A stretch of DNA of 13,604 nucleotides. Source: Candidatus Levyibacteriota bacterium. GTDB lineage: Bacteria; Patescibacteriota; Microgenomatia; Levybacterales; UBA12049. Made by a program: the position numbers and the translations under genes. Shown piece after piece: positions 6,152 through 12,486 of the stretch. The DNA lies in the NCBI GenBank assembly GCA_023245475.1, contig JAHFKF010000034.1:1-13604 (forward strand). Reading direction: 5' to 3'. The stretch's first letter is position 1. Every line of letters starts with the position of its first letter. A model generated the notes under the pieces. The model ran no database searches. It was not told where the DNA came from and was given only the letters and a program-made list of their open reading frames with translations.

Positions 6152-6682
6152 ATGCTTAAGAAACTACTGTACATTATCATCCCATTATTTCTCGTATTAC
6201 TTGGTTGGTTTGGTTGGATGCTCAAAGAGAAATATTTCCCACCACCCGCAGTTCATTATCATGCTGGGTTTATTGTAGTCAAAGACAGCAAGATCGTTGA
6301 TTTCTCTGGCAATCAATATATGAATGCAAGAGCTTGTGGCAGCATGGAGCACAAACATTTGACACCTGAAGAGGAACAGCTTGAAAAAGCTCATTTGCAT
6401 GATCATGTAGGAGACGTCGTCCATGTGCACATCAATGGTGCTCTTTGGAAAGATTTATTTAAGAATATTGATTATCCATTTGATGAGAATAATGTGACGG
6501 TTTATAACAATAAAGAAAAGATTACTGACTTTAAAAATTTCCCCATTATGCCATATCAAAGTCTGGTAATCTTCATCGGAAAACCAACAGATGAAAAGAA
6601 GTTTCTTGATCAGACTGTTACCAAGAAACATATTGAAGATATTGAAAAAAAGAGTGAGTCGTGTGCCGCCACAGACAAGTGA
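6152..6682 (+). CDS. Membrane-anchored His-rich protein, probable extracytoplasmic metal binder
   Basis: A 176-residue protein with one N-terminal TM anchor (about residues 5-23) and the remainder outside. Potential metal ligands cluster strikingly: HYH (His35, His37), an ACGSMEHKH segment (Cys62, Met65, His67, His69), HLHDH (81, 83, 85) and VVHVH (His91, His93), followed by a Trp and a second hydrophobic-strand half that is ligand-poor (about 97-150). A late Cys171 sits in a basic and acidic tail. I know of no named family, but the ligand density and operon position suggest copper capture or delivery at the outer face. Gene spacing is 28 bp. There is no Shine-Dalgarno sequence, and the sequence before the start contains a 12-base GTCATTGCGAGC fragment (6131-6142). 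Confidence 0.78.
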   Translation: MLKKLLYIIIPLFLVLLGWFGWMLKEKYFPPPAVHYHAGFIVVKDSKIVDFSGNQYMNARACGSMEHKHLTPEEEQLEKAHLHDHVGDVVHVHINGALWKDLFKNIDYPFDENNVTVYNNKEKITDFKNFPIMPYQSLVIFIGKPTDEKKFLDQTVTKKHIEDIEKKSESCAATDK

Positions 6683-6686
6683 TCAA

Positions 6687-6695
6687 TGGTATACT
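6687..6695 (+). promoter_or_regulatory. Extended -10 promoter (TGG-TATACT) for the helicase gene
   Basis: TATACT at 6690-6695, with TG at 6687-6688, ends 9 bp before the ATG at 6705. The -10 lies just after the preceding gene's TGA, so the helicase has its own transcript even though the gap is only 22 bp. No Shine-Dalgarno sequence is present. Confidence 0.7.
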
Positions 6696-6704
6696 TAAAA
6701 AACC

Positions 6705-8270
6705 ATGATTGATTTTAGCCCTCAGTTTACCCGTGCCATTGATATGATGGAGAAGATGCATAAGCATATTTTTCTTACCGGTAGAGCTGGAACCGGTAAG
6801 TCTACATTGCTCTCATATTTTCGTGAACATACCAAGAAAAACGTTGTCGTTCTTGCTCCAACTGGTGTTGCAGCTCTCAATGTCCATGGACAAACCATTC
6901 ACTCATTTTGTCGATTTAAGCCAGATATCACCCTTGAAAAAGTACGCAAACTCGGAGATCCTACTGACCCCAATAATTTGTATGCCAGGATTGATACAAT
7001 CATCATTGATGAGATCTCGATGGTGCGGGCGGATTTGTTGGATTGTGTGGATACGTTTCTTCGGATGAATACCGGTAATCCCACAGAGCCTTTTGGCGGT
7101 ATCCAAATGGTGTTTATTGGCGATCTCTATCAACTGCCTCCTGTCGTCAGTAGTTCTGAAAAAGAGATTTTTGCTGAGCATTATGAAAGTCCATACTTTT
7201 TTTCGTCACGGGTTTTTGAAAAGGTACGAATTGAATATATAGAACTTGAAAAAATTTATCGCCAAAAAGATCAACGGTTTATTGAACTCCTTAATGCGAT
7301 TCGTAATAATTCAATCACTGATGAGCAAATTACAGCAATCAATGATCAATTTGATCCAGCATTTGAACCCAATCGAGATGACTTCTTTATTTATCTGACA
7401 ACGACCAATGCTCTTGCAGCTCAAATTAATGCGCGGGAATTAGATCGACTTGAGGAGAAATTATTTCTCTACCAATCTGTAACTCAGGGGAATTTTGATG
7501 AACGATCTTCTCCGACCGATCATGAATTAGCATTAAAAATTGGATCCCAGGTGATGATGTTAAATAATGACAGCGAAGGCAGATGGGTAAATGGCACTAT
7601 TGGCAAAATTACTGATATTATTCAAGACGAAGAATCTGGCGGAGATGTGCTCCTTGTTGAACTTCCTGATGGAACCGAAGAGGCAGTATTTCCTCATACT
7701 TGGGAGATGTTTGAGTTTTCTTTTGATAAAAAGGAAAAACGTTTAGTATCTGATATTGTCGGGACGTTTAAGCAATATCCTTTGAAACTTGCATGGGCTG
7801 TGACAATTCATAAAAGTCAGGGGAAGACGTTTGATCGAGTAATTCTTGATATTGGTCGGGGGACATTTGCTCATGGACAATTGTATGTGGCGTTAAGTCG
7901 GGCAAGGTCTCTTGAAGGAATTGTTCTCAAGAAACCGATTCATAAAAAGCATATCTTTATGGATTGGAAAGTCGTCAAATTCGTAACACAATTTCAATAC
8001 GATAAGGCGGTTGACGAATTTCCGTTACTTGCAAAAGTGAAGGTGTTGGAAGAAGCAGCTCTTTCCGGAAATGTTGTGCAGATTGTATATCTCAAAGCCA
8101 ATGGTGACAAATCAACTCGCGTCATACGTCCTACCCAAATTGGTGAGATGGAATATCATGGTAAGACATTTCTTGGCGTTGAAGCACAAGACACACGGAG
8201 CGGACAACCACGCGTATTTCGGATTGATAGGATTTTAGAAATGCAGAAAGAAGAATTTGCCAATGAGTAA
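6705..8270 (+). CDS. Pif1-family superfamily 1B DNA helicase with C-terminal WYL domain
   Basis: A 521-residue protein. Helicase motifs appear in order: Walker A GRAGTGKS (residues 26-33), motif Ia LAPTGVAALN (about 50-59), the Pif1-typical GQTIHSFC (62-69), Walker B IIIDEISMV with DE at 102-103, motif III FIGDLYQLPPV (137-147), the LEKIYRQ signature (181-187), and the C-terminal motifs TIHKSQGKTFDRV (367-379) and YVALSRAR (394-401). It is thus a 5'-3' DNA helicase of the Pif1/RecD branch with all catalytic residues intact. After residue 440 comes a short linker and a WYL-like domain (about 450-515: VVQIVYLKANGDKSTRVIRP, FLGVEAQD, RVFRIDRI). In Thermotoga elfii Pif1 such a WYL domain acts as an accessory single-stranded DNA-binding module (literature knowledge). 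Probable roles are replication-fork or G-quadruplex processing and repair. Confidence 0.93.
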   Translation: MIDFSPQFTRAIDMMEKMHKHIFLTGRAGTGKSTLLSYFREHTKKNVVVLAPTGVAALNVHGQTIHSFCRFKPDITLEKVRKLGDPTDPNNLYARIDTIIIDEISMVRADLLDCVDTFLRMNTGNPTEPFGGIQMVFIGDLYQLPPVVSSSEKEIFAEHYESPYFFSSRVFEKVRIEYIELEKIYRQKDQRFIELLNAIRNNSITDEQITAINDQFDPAFEPNRDDFFIYLTTTNALAAQINARELDRLEEKLFLYQSVTQGNFDERSSPTDHELALKIGSQVMMLNNDSEGRWVNGTIGKITDIIQDEESGGDVLLVELPDGTEEAVFPHTWEMFEFSFDKKEKRLVSDIVGTFKQYPLKLAWAVTIHKSQGKTFDRVILDIGRGTFAHGQLYVALSRARSLEGIVLKKPIHKKHIFMDWKVVKFVTQFQYDKAVDEFPLLAKVKVLEEAALSGNVVQIVYLKANGDKSTRVIRPTQIGEMEYHGKTFLGVEAQDTRSGQPRVFRIDRILEMQKEEFANE

Positions 8271-8279
8271 GCACAACTG

Positions 8280-8308
8280 TTGCTTTAGATTAGAAACATT
8301 TGTATCAT
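8280..8308 (+). promoter_or_regulatory. Promoter TTGCTT-17-TATCAT for the glycosyltransferase gene
   Basis: A -35-like TTGCTT (8280-8285) and TATCAT (8303-8308) are separated by 17 bp. The -10 ends 8 bp before the ATG at 8317, again predicting a leader of only a few nucleotides. No Shine-Dalgarno sequence is present. Confidence 0.55.
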
Positions 8309-8316
8309 AGATAAAG

Positions 8317-9855
8317 ATGAAATTGCTTTTTGTTATTCCACTTATTGGTATCTTATTGTTGACGCTTTTATTAGGTTCACGGATGATCATTGCTCAAGAT
8401 TTCTTCTTTCTTGCTGATCAAGCGCGTGATTTTCTTCTTGTTCAAGATATTGTCGTCAATAAAAATATCACTTTAATCGGTACTCACAGTGGTTTAGGAG
8501 GATTTTTCCATGGGCCACTTTGGCTGTATTTGCTCATGCCTTTTTATATTCTTGGTGGGGGAGATCCGTTTGCTTTTACGTATGCATATGTTTTGATAGC
8601 AATAATAACGGTTCTTGCAGGATTTCTTATTGGGAACTCATTATATGGAAGAAAAGCTGGTTTCTTATTAGCATTGCTTTTGGGGGTCAGTCCAAGCATT
8701 TGGATGTATATTCCCAATACCATTGGTGTTAATGTAATTCCGCTTGTTCTCTTGGTGCTGTTCTATTTCTTACTAAGGTATCTTCATGGCAAACAGTATG
8801 CATTTATCGGTGCTGCGTTTTTTGTTGGTTTATCGCTTCAGTTTGAGACAGCATTACCTCTGATTCTTATCCCTATCGTTTTTGTCAGTTTCTTTCTCAA
8901 TAAAAAAGCAATTACAAATGTCAAAGTCATCCTCGGCAGTCTCGTTGCATTTGTACTCTCTCTTGCAACCTTTATTTTGTTTGAGGTGAGACACAATTTC
9001 TTGATGACAAACTCACTGATTACTATTTTCACCTCAGGAAAACGAGAGCAAGGATATCTTGAAATTCCAGAGAGACTGCTTAGTCATCTGCAAAGTATGC
9101 GAGGAGTATATGAATCAATTCTTGTTACGCGAAGTGTCTTCTTAGAACTCTTGCTAGTGGCAATCTTTATTGCATTTATTGTTTACACCATAAAACTGCG
9201 CTTGTATAAAAAGCGAGAGTGGAAAGATTGTTTATACTTATTATTATTTCCCGTATGTGTCTTTGTCTTATATACAGGTTATGCTTATCCAGTCTTTCCA
9301 GAATACTTACTTGGTTTAACTGTTCCTGTTGCACTCGCGGCAGTATTAATTTTTAGATATCTCTGGAGAACACGTGTTGGAAAAGTCCTTGTGATCCTCT
9401 TTCTTGGACTAACTATTTTGGAAACGGGTAAGTTATTGTACTCAAATTATCTACTGCCATATCAGCAAAACATGACGTCAGGATCTTATCAAAATCAACA
9501 AGTAGTTGCGCGGTGGATTATGAATGATAGTAAGGGAAAACCATTTGGTTATTTTGTCTACACACCGTCAACGTTTACCTATGGCATGGATTATCTCTTG
9601 TGGTGGGAGGCAAAGCAAGCAGCGATGGCAACACCAACAAGCACGAAGAAAGAAACAACATATCTTATTTTGTATCCACCGCTTGAGAATGATAAGGGCG
9701 CACATGCTTTTTGGAAGAAGTACAAGATCAAGACAGCCGGCAAAGTCATTACCCGTAAAGAATTTACCGGAGGCATTATTGTTGAAAAGCTTGCAATTGA
9801 TCCAAAAGAAGAACCTGCTGATCCTACCTACAACCAAGAGCTACTCTTTAGATAA
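8317..9855 (+). CDS. GT-C fold membrane glycosyltransferase (PMT/ArnT-like)
   Basis: A 512-residue integral membrane protein with about ten hydrophobic helices up to residue ~370, followed by a soluble C-terminal part. The first extracytoplasmic loop carries the acidic signature expected of GT-C enzymes (FFLADQARDFL, Asp34 and Asp38), then a GGFFHGPLWLYLL segment (about 60-73) typical of PMT_2/RgtA-like transferases. Such enzymes take a sugar from a polyprenyl-phosphate donor and transfer it to a lipid, glycan or protein on the outer face of the membrane. The soluble tail (about 380-512) has an YILLYPP-like strand (TTYLILYPPLEND) and Lys-rich helices. The acceptor cannot be read from sequence. 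The surface proteins encoded on the opposite strand downstream are Ser/Thr-rich and are conceivable acceptors, but this is only inference. It converges on the 9921 gene. Confidence 0.85.
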   Translation: MKLLFVIPLIGILLLTLLLGSRMIIAQDFFFLADQARDFLLVQDIVVNKNITLIGTHSGLGGFFHGPLWLYLLMPFYILGGGDPFAFTYAYVLIAIITVLAGFLIGNSLYGRKAGFLLALLLGVSPSIWMYIPNTIGVNVIPLVLLVLFYFLLRYLHGKQYAFIGAAFFVGLSLQFETALPLILIPIVFVSFFLNKKAITNVKVILGSLVAFVLSLATFILFEVRHNFLMTNSLITIFTSGKREQGYLEIPERLLSHLQSMRGVYESILVTRSVFLELLLVAIFIAFIVYTIKLRLYKKREWKDCLYLLLFPVCVFVLYTGYAYPVFPEYLLGLTVPVALAAVLIFRYLWRTRVGKVLVILFLGLTILETGKLLYSNYLLPYQQNMTSGSYQNQQVVARWIMNDSKGKPFGYFVYTPSTFTYGMDYLLWWEAKQAAMATPTSTKKETTYLILYPPLENDKGAHAFWKKYKIKTAGKVITRKEFTGGIIVEKLAIDPKEEPADPTYNQELLFR

Positions 9856-9888
9856 AGAAAAAGTTGCTTTTCTTCAGACCTCACCCAG

Positions 9889-9909
9889 CCCTCTCCTAAA
9901 AGGAGAGGG
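9889..9909 (+). terminator. Perfect 9-bp hairpin between convergent genes; dispersed-repeat fragment or terminator
   Basis: CCCTCTCCT (9889-9897) and AGGAGAGGG (9901-9909) form a 9-bp perfect stem with an AAA loop, placed in the 65-bp gap between two converging genes. No T-run follows on either strand, so a classic intrinsic terminator is uncertain. The preceding ACCTCACCCAG and the stem resemble a palindromic repeat (CTCACCC-AGCCCTCTCC...GGAGAGGG) that I know as widespread in bacterial genomes, here apparently cut short on the right side. Confidence 0.5.
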
Positions 9910-9920
9910 AGTTAGAAAGT

Positions 9921-10538
9921 TTAATTTGTCTCGATGCGAATAATCGCCTGACTAACATTGGCAGGGTATTCAAGCTGTGTTTGCATTTGTACTTGATACA
10001 AATTATTCCCAGGATCAAGCGTAATCGGCTGCGAAATCATCAGCTGTGGTGTTGCTCCTCCAGCAAAAAACATTTGAGAGTTCCATACCGGATGACCTGC
10101 TGTTTGATTAAAGAGCTGTATAGTAGCCGTCTCGTTGGCAGTTGGTACAAAAATACTTGCTTCAAAAGTAACTTTGGTTATATTCGAGTAATTACTTGGG
10201 TTTAGATATACTTGCAAACCAGGAATTGTTGCCCACGTCGTACTGGTAAAACTAGCACTTCCTAAAGGAACAATAAATTCTTGTGGAACAGCCGCTGTTG
10301 TTTGTGATTGATTTTGAACGAGAATGGGAGTTATCGCACTTTTGGTTGCTTGCTCAATTGCTGCCATACATCCCTGTGAGCAAACCTGCGGAGATTGCGG
10401 ATTCGCAACAGGGGACGGAATTGGTTTTGTCTCAGTAATTGGCGAGATCGCTGTTTTTTGATTTCCTAAAATAACCCAGTTTAAATAAAGAACATTACCA
10501 AAAAGAAAACTAATAACAATCACAAGCAATATTTTCAT
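9921..10538 (-). CDS. Anchored extracytoplasmic beta-sandwich-like surface protein
   Basis: A 205-residue protein with an N-terminal hydrophobic anchor (residues 3-24), then a short Pro/Thr/Ser linker (about 32-50), a CSQGCM pair (Cys53, Cys57) leading an amphipathic helix (AAIEQATKSAI), and a strand-rich C-terminal domain (about 88-205). The domain pattern (VPLGSASFTSTTWATIPGL, then VTFEASIFVP, ATIQLFNQTAGHPVW, ISQPITLDPG-NLYQVQMQ, QAIIRIET) looks like a jelly-roll or carbohydrate-binding-like beta-sandwich. I recall similar proteins in Microgenomates genomes, annotated only as hypothetical. No catalytic residues are evident. It is the most downstream gene of the minus-strand surface cluster but has its own TTGACA-17-TACAGT promoter. 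Confidence 0.75.
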   Translation of the reverse strand: MKILLVIVISFLFGNVLYLNWVILGNQKTAISPITETKPIPSPVANPQSPQVCSQGCMAAIEQATKSAITPILVQNQSQTTAAVPQEFIVPLGSASFTSTTWATIPGLQVYLNPSNYSNITKVTFEASIFVPTANETATIQLFNQTAGHPVWNSQMFFAGGATPQLMISQPITLDPGNNLYQVQMQTQLEYPANVSQAIIRIETN

Positions 10539-10549
10539 GCGGTATTTAA

Positions 10550-10578
10550 ACTGTAGTATATGTACGAGAAGGTGTCAA
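10550..10578 (-). promoter_or_regulatory. Promoter TTGACA-17-TACAGT for the 10538 gene
   Basis: On the minus strand a consensus -35 TTGACA (10578-10573) is followed by a 17-bp spacer and TACAGT (10555-10550), ending 11 bp before the ATG at 10538. An alternative TATACT at 10560-10555 would leave a spacer of only 12 bp. No Shine-Dalgarno sequence is present. Confidence 0.65.
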
Positions 10579-10591
10579 ATAGATTATCTTC

Positions 10592-11677
10592 TTAGAAGAT
10601 AAAGAAGAGTACCGTTCCAAGTGTCAAGAGTACTGCGCTGGCAGCTGAAAAGATAACGATTGGATTTGCATCACCCGTTGGTGCGATCGTAGGTTGTGGT
10701 TGCTGCTGCTGTTGTTGTACCGCAGGTTGTTGTCGATTGACTACAACAGGTGGTGGGTTGTTTACAATTATTTGCTGTGGTGGATTATTCACGACAATAG
10801 TTGGTCGTGGCGTTGCCGTTGGTATACGTGTTGGGGTTGGGACACGAGTGGGAGTAGGTGTTGGGATTTTCGTTGGCGTTGGAGTTGGCACACGGGTTGG
10901 TGTCGGCGTTGCTGTTGGGGTGGGTGTTGGCGTACTCGTTGGGGTTGGAGTAACCGTCGGTGTAACGGTTGCACACGTCGTGTTCCCTTTGGCGTCAGGA
11001 CCAATACCACAAGCATTAACGGGGTTTACGGTACAACTGTATTCGTGACCGGCTTCTGCTGGGAACACATATTTACTGATTGGCGCCTTGATCACGTCTG
11101 ATCCAATTGTTTTTGCTGTCGTAACATCCTTAACGATGACATTGTATTCTATAGCCCCTTCAAGTTGATCCCATGTGCAAGCTGCTTCTTTGATTGGTTG
11201 TCCAGGTACACAAACTGGCGGAGTGGGCGTTGGGGTTGGAGTTTGTGGTGGGCATGCTTTGGGAGAGCTGATATTTCCAGAACCTGTACCACATGCGTTG
11301 TTTGGTGTCACAGAGCAGGTATATGAAACTCCTGGTTTCATCAGAAATGCGCTCTCTGAAGCAGGAGCAGACACTGTTTCTGTCTTAACAACAGCCTCAT
11401 TGGTTGCTTCTTTGACAACAACATCGTACGAAACAGCTCCATCCAATGTATCCCAACGACAATATCCTTCATTTGCTTGTTGTGAACACACGCCAGGGGT
11501 TGGTGTCACCGGAGGAGGAGTAGGCGTCGGGGTGACAATATCTCTATTGTGTGCAAATTGTTCCAATTGCTGTTGAATTTGTACTTGGTAGATAAAAGCA
11601 GGCAAACTAATCCCTATCAAAAGGAGTGTGATAATGACAAGCTTTTTAGATGGTTTGGGTATTTGTAAAGTATTCAC
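10592..11677 (-). CDS. Surface protein with two Cys-rich Fn3-like repeats, PT-rich stalk and C-terminal TM
   Basis: A 361-residue protein with a GTG start. The N-terminal anchor (about residues 13-30) belongs to the KP--K--VI...P---YQ-Q-QQ type also found in the neighbouring 12271 gene. Two tandem ~80-residue repeats follow (about 64-142 and 156-235), each with five Cys at nearly equal spacing (64/73/121/129/142 and 156/167/215/223/235) and a shared core C-WD-L-GA--Y-V-VK, A----F, G--Y-C-V-P-NACG-G; they look like fibronectin type III-like domains with disulfides. Then comes a ~55-residue Pro-Thr repeat stalk (about 238-293), a NNPP and polyQ stretch (296-329), and a C-terminal hydrophobic helix (about 338-361). 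Both ends may be membrane-inserted, which would display a looped stalk. It starts 3 bp after the stop of the upstream gene with no Shine-Dalgarno sequence, so it is probably translationally coupled. Adhesion is a plausible but unproven role. Confidence 0.8.
   Translation of the reverse strand: MNTLQIPKPSKKLVIITLLLIGISLPAFIYQVQIQQQLEQFAHNRDIVTPTPTPPPVTPTPGVCSQQANEGYCRWDTLDGAVSYDVVVKEATNEAVVKTETVSAPASESAFLMKPGVSYTCSVTPNNACGTGSGNISSPKACPPQTPTPTPTPPVCVPGQPIKEAACTWDQLEGAIEYNVIVKDVTTAKTIGSDVIKAPISKYVFPAEAGHEYSCTVNPVNACGIGPDAKGNTTCATVTPTVTPTPTSTPTPTPTATPTPTRVPTPTPTKIPTPTPTRVPTPTRIPTATPRPTIVVNNPPQQIIVNNPPPVVVNRQQPAVQQQQQQPQPTIAPTGDANPIVIFSAASAVLLTLGTVLFFIF
10799..10966 (-). repeat. Low-complexity Pro-Thr codon repeat (stalk)
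   Basis: The stretch encodes about 56 residues of TPTPT, TRVPTPT and TKIPTPT units within the 10592-11677 gene. On the plus strand it appears as irregular GTTGGxGT-type direct repeats with several GGG runs (for example 10833-10865). Such repeats change length readily by slippage, and they explain the long spurious ORFs in the other frames here. Confidence 0.85.
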
Positions 11678-11680
11678 GCA

Positions 11681-12271
11681 TTATAAACAGTTCGGACAAT
11701 CAATATGAATATTTTTAACCGGACCTAGTGTCGGACAAGGTGTTGCTGATGGGGAAGATGTTGGGGTCATATCTGGTAGCGTAGGAGATGGTGACAATGT
11801 AGGCGTCGGGGTGTTACAGTTTACAACTTTTTTGTATGTTGCTGTTCGACTGTCTTCTCCTGCATGACCATCTGTCCAGGTAAGCTTAAATTCGACCTGT
11901 CCTGCATTCAATATCTGCTTCCCGGTATTAATAATTCCGCTCTTTGTTTCTCCACCCTTGATATTTCCTAAGTCAACAGTTTCTCCTGTCTGCTGATCAG
12001 TTACAAATACATCCATTTCTTTCGATGTACGGTCGGATTCAGTATTGGTAAACGTTACTGCTATTTCTGCTCCTGAGCTTCCTCCACTTGTGGGACAACT
12101 ACTTGATGCGGATTGTGTGGTTGCCCATGTTGCTGAGACTTCGGAAGCTTCTTGTCTGACCGTTTGTTGTTGCTGTAATTGATAGACAGTTACGGGGATT
12201 GCCACTAATGCGAGGGCAACAGCAGCAATTACAAGAACTTTAGGAGTAGGCTTTCCTATGTGTATATCCAT
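11681..12271 (-). CDS. Anchored surface protein with PT-rich tail and C-terminal CPNC motif
   Basis: A 196-residue protein. I choose the ATG at 12271 over the in-frame GTG at 12292, because a TTGACA/TATGAT promoter overlaps the codons between them and its -10 ends 10 bp before this ATG. Residues 7-40 form a membrane anchor (KPTPKVLVI...IPVTVYQLQQQQTVRQEA) closely like that of the 11677 gene. Residues about 45-152 form a secreted strand-rich domain with Cys59 and Cys152 as a possible disulfide (TSGGSSGAEIAVTFTNTES; LTWTDGHAGEDSRTATYKK). A Pro/Thr/Ser-rich linker (153-184) leads to a terminal strand ending HIDCPNCL, a CxxC three residues wide at the very C-terminus. The family is not recognised. 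It is the first gene of the minus-strand surface cluster; the next gene starts 3 bp after its stop. Confidence 0.75.
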   Translation of the reverse strand: MDIHIGKPTPKVLVIAAVALALVAIPVTVYQLQQQQTVRQEASEVSATWATTQSASSSCPTSGGSSGAEIAVTFTNTESDRTSKEMDVFVTDQQTGETVDLGNIKGGETKSGIINTGKQILNAGQVEFKLTWTDGHAGEDSRTATYKKVVNCNTPTPTLSPSPTLPDMTPTSSPSATPCPTLGPVKNIHIDCPNCL

Positions 12272-12281
12272 ACTACTATTA

Positions 12282-12311
12282 ATCATAGTCACTTTCCAAT
12301 GAGTTTGTCAA
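12282..12311 (-). promoter_or_regulatory. Promoter TTGACA-18-TATGAT for the surface-protein cluster
   Basis: On the minus strand, a consensus -35 TTGACA (12311-12306) and a -10 TATGAT (12287-12282) are separated by 18 bp, with the -10 ending 10 bp before the ATG at 12271. This is the best two-box promoter in the window. It sits 3 bp inside the left target duplication of the mobile element at 12323-12486. Confidence 0.75.
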
Positions 12312-12314
12312 TTA

Positions 12315-12322
12315 TGAATAAT
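12315..12322. repeat. Left copy of 8-bp direct repeat (TGAATAAT), putative target-site duplication
   Basis: TGAATAAT directly abuts the left terminal inverted repeat (12323). An identical copy at 12487-12494 directly abuts the right one. If the G shared with the element's first base is counted, the repeat is 9 bp. Confidence 0.7.
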
Positions 12323-12486
12323 GGTGGTTATCCCTTCAGAACACGTGATATGTCATCCCGAACTGCGCCGCTTCGGCGAAGCTAGTACCCTCTGGGGTAT
12401 TTCGGGATCTATTGAACCCAAAGAAGATGCTGAAACAAGTTCAGCATGACAAAAAAAGTCTGCCGTGTCTTGAGGGGAGAACCACC
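12323..12486. mobile_element. MITE-like non-autonomous element, 164 bp
   Basis: The 23-bp ends 12323-12345 (GGTGGTTATCCC...) and 12464-12486 (...AGAACCACC) are inverted repeats matching at 19 of 23 positions. Both ends are flanked exactly by the 8-bp direct repeat TGAATAAT. The interior (12351-12451) is a palindromic repeat, and no ORF is encoded, so any transposase would be supplied in trans. The element separates the divergent promoters of the surface cluster and the DUF1761 gene. The family cannot be assigned; 8-9 bp duplications occur in several insertion-sequence families. Confidence 0.7.
12351..12451. repeat. Nested TGTCAT...ATGACA palindromic repeat with hairpins
   Basis: This 101-bp unit begins TGTCATCCCGAACT and ends AGTTCAGCATGACA, imperfect inverted ends. 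Internally, TCCCGAA (12356-12362) pairs with TTCGGGA (12401-12407) around two small hairpins (CGCCG/CGGCG at 12366-12378; TACCC/GGGTA at 12386-12399), and ATGCTGAA (12427-12434) pairs with TTCAGCAT (12440-12447). From memory, repeats of this CATCCCGAAC/TTCAGCATGA type are dispersed in many unrelated bacterial genomes. An A7 run (12451-12457) follows; on the minus strand the T-run would precede the hairpins rather than follow them. Confidence 0.75.

Noticed and set aside
10831..10865. G-quadruplex on the plus strand
   Set aside because: Four GGG runs occur, but two loops are 8-10 nt long, and the G-richness is fully explained by antisense Pro/Thr codons.
10799..10966. CRISPR-like or tandem regulatory repeat array
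   Set aside because: The repeats are short, irregular, in frame and encode a PT stalk; there is no uniform repeat with unique spacers.
10694..11101. Long plus-strand and alternate-frame ORFs opposite the surface protein
   Set aside because: They are low-complexity shadows (Gly-Val or Trp-Arg runs) of the Pro-Thr codon repeat on the other strand, with no promoter or initiation signal of their own.
12351..12451. tRNA or tRNA-like gene suggested by the cloverleaf folding
   Set aside because: There is no T-loop GTTCRANNC, no 7-bp acceptor stem at the ends and no anticodon arm of the right size; the symmetry is that of a palindromic repeat.
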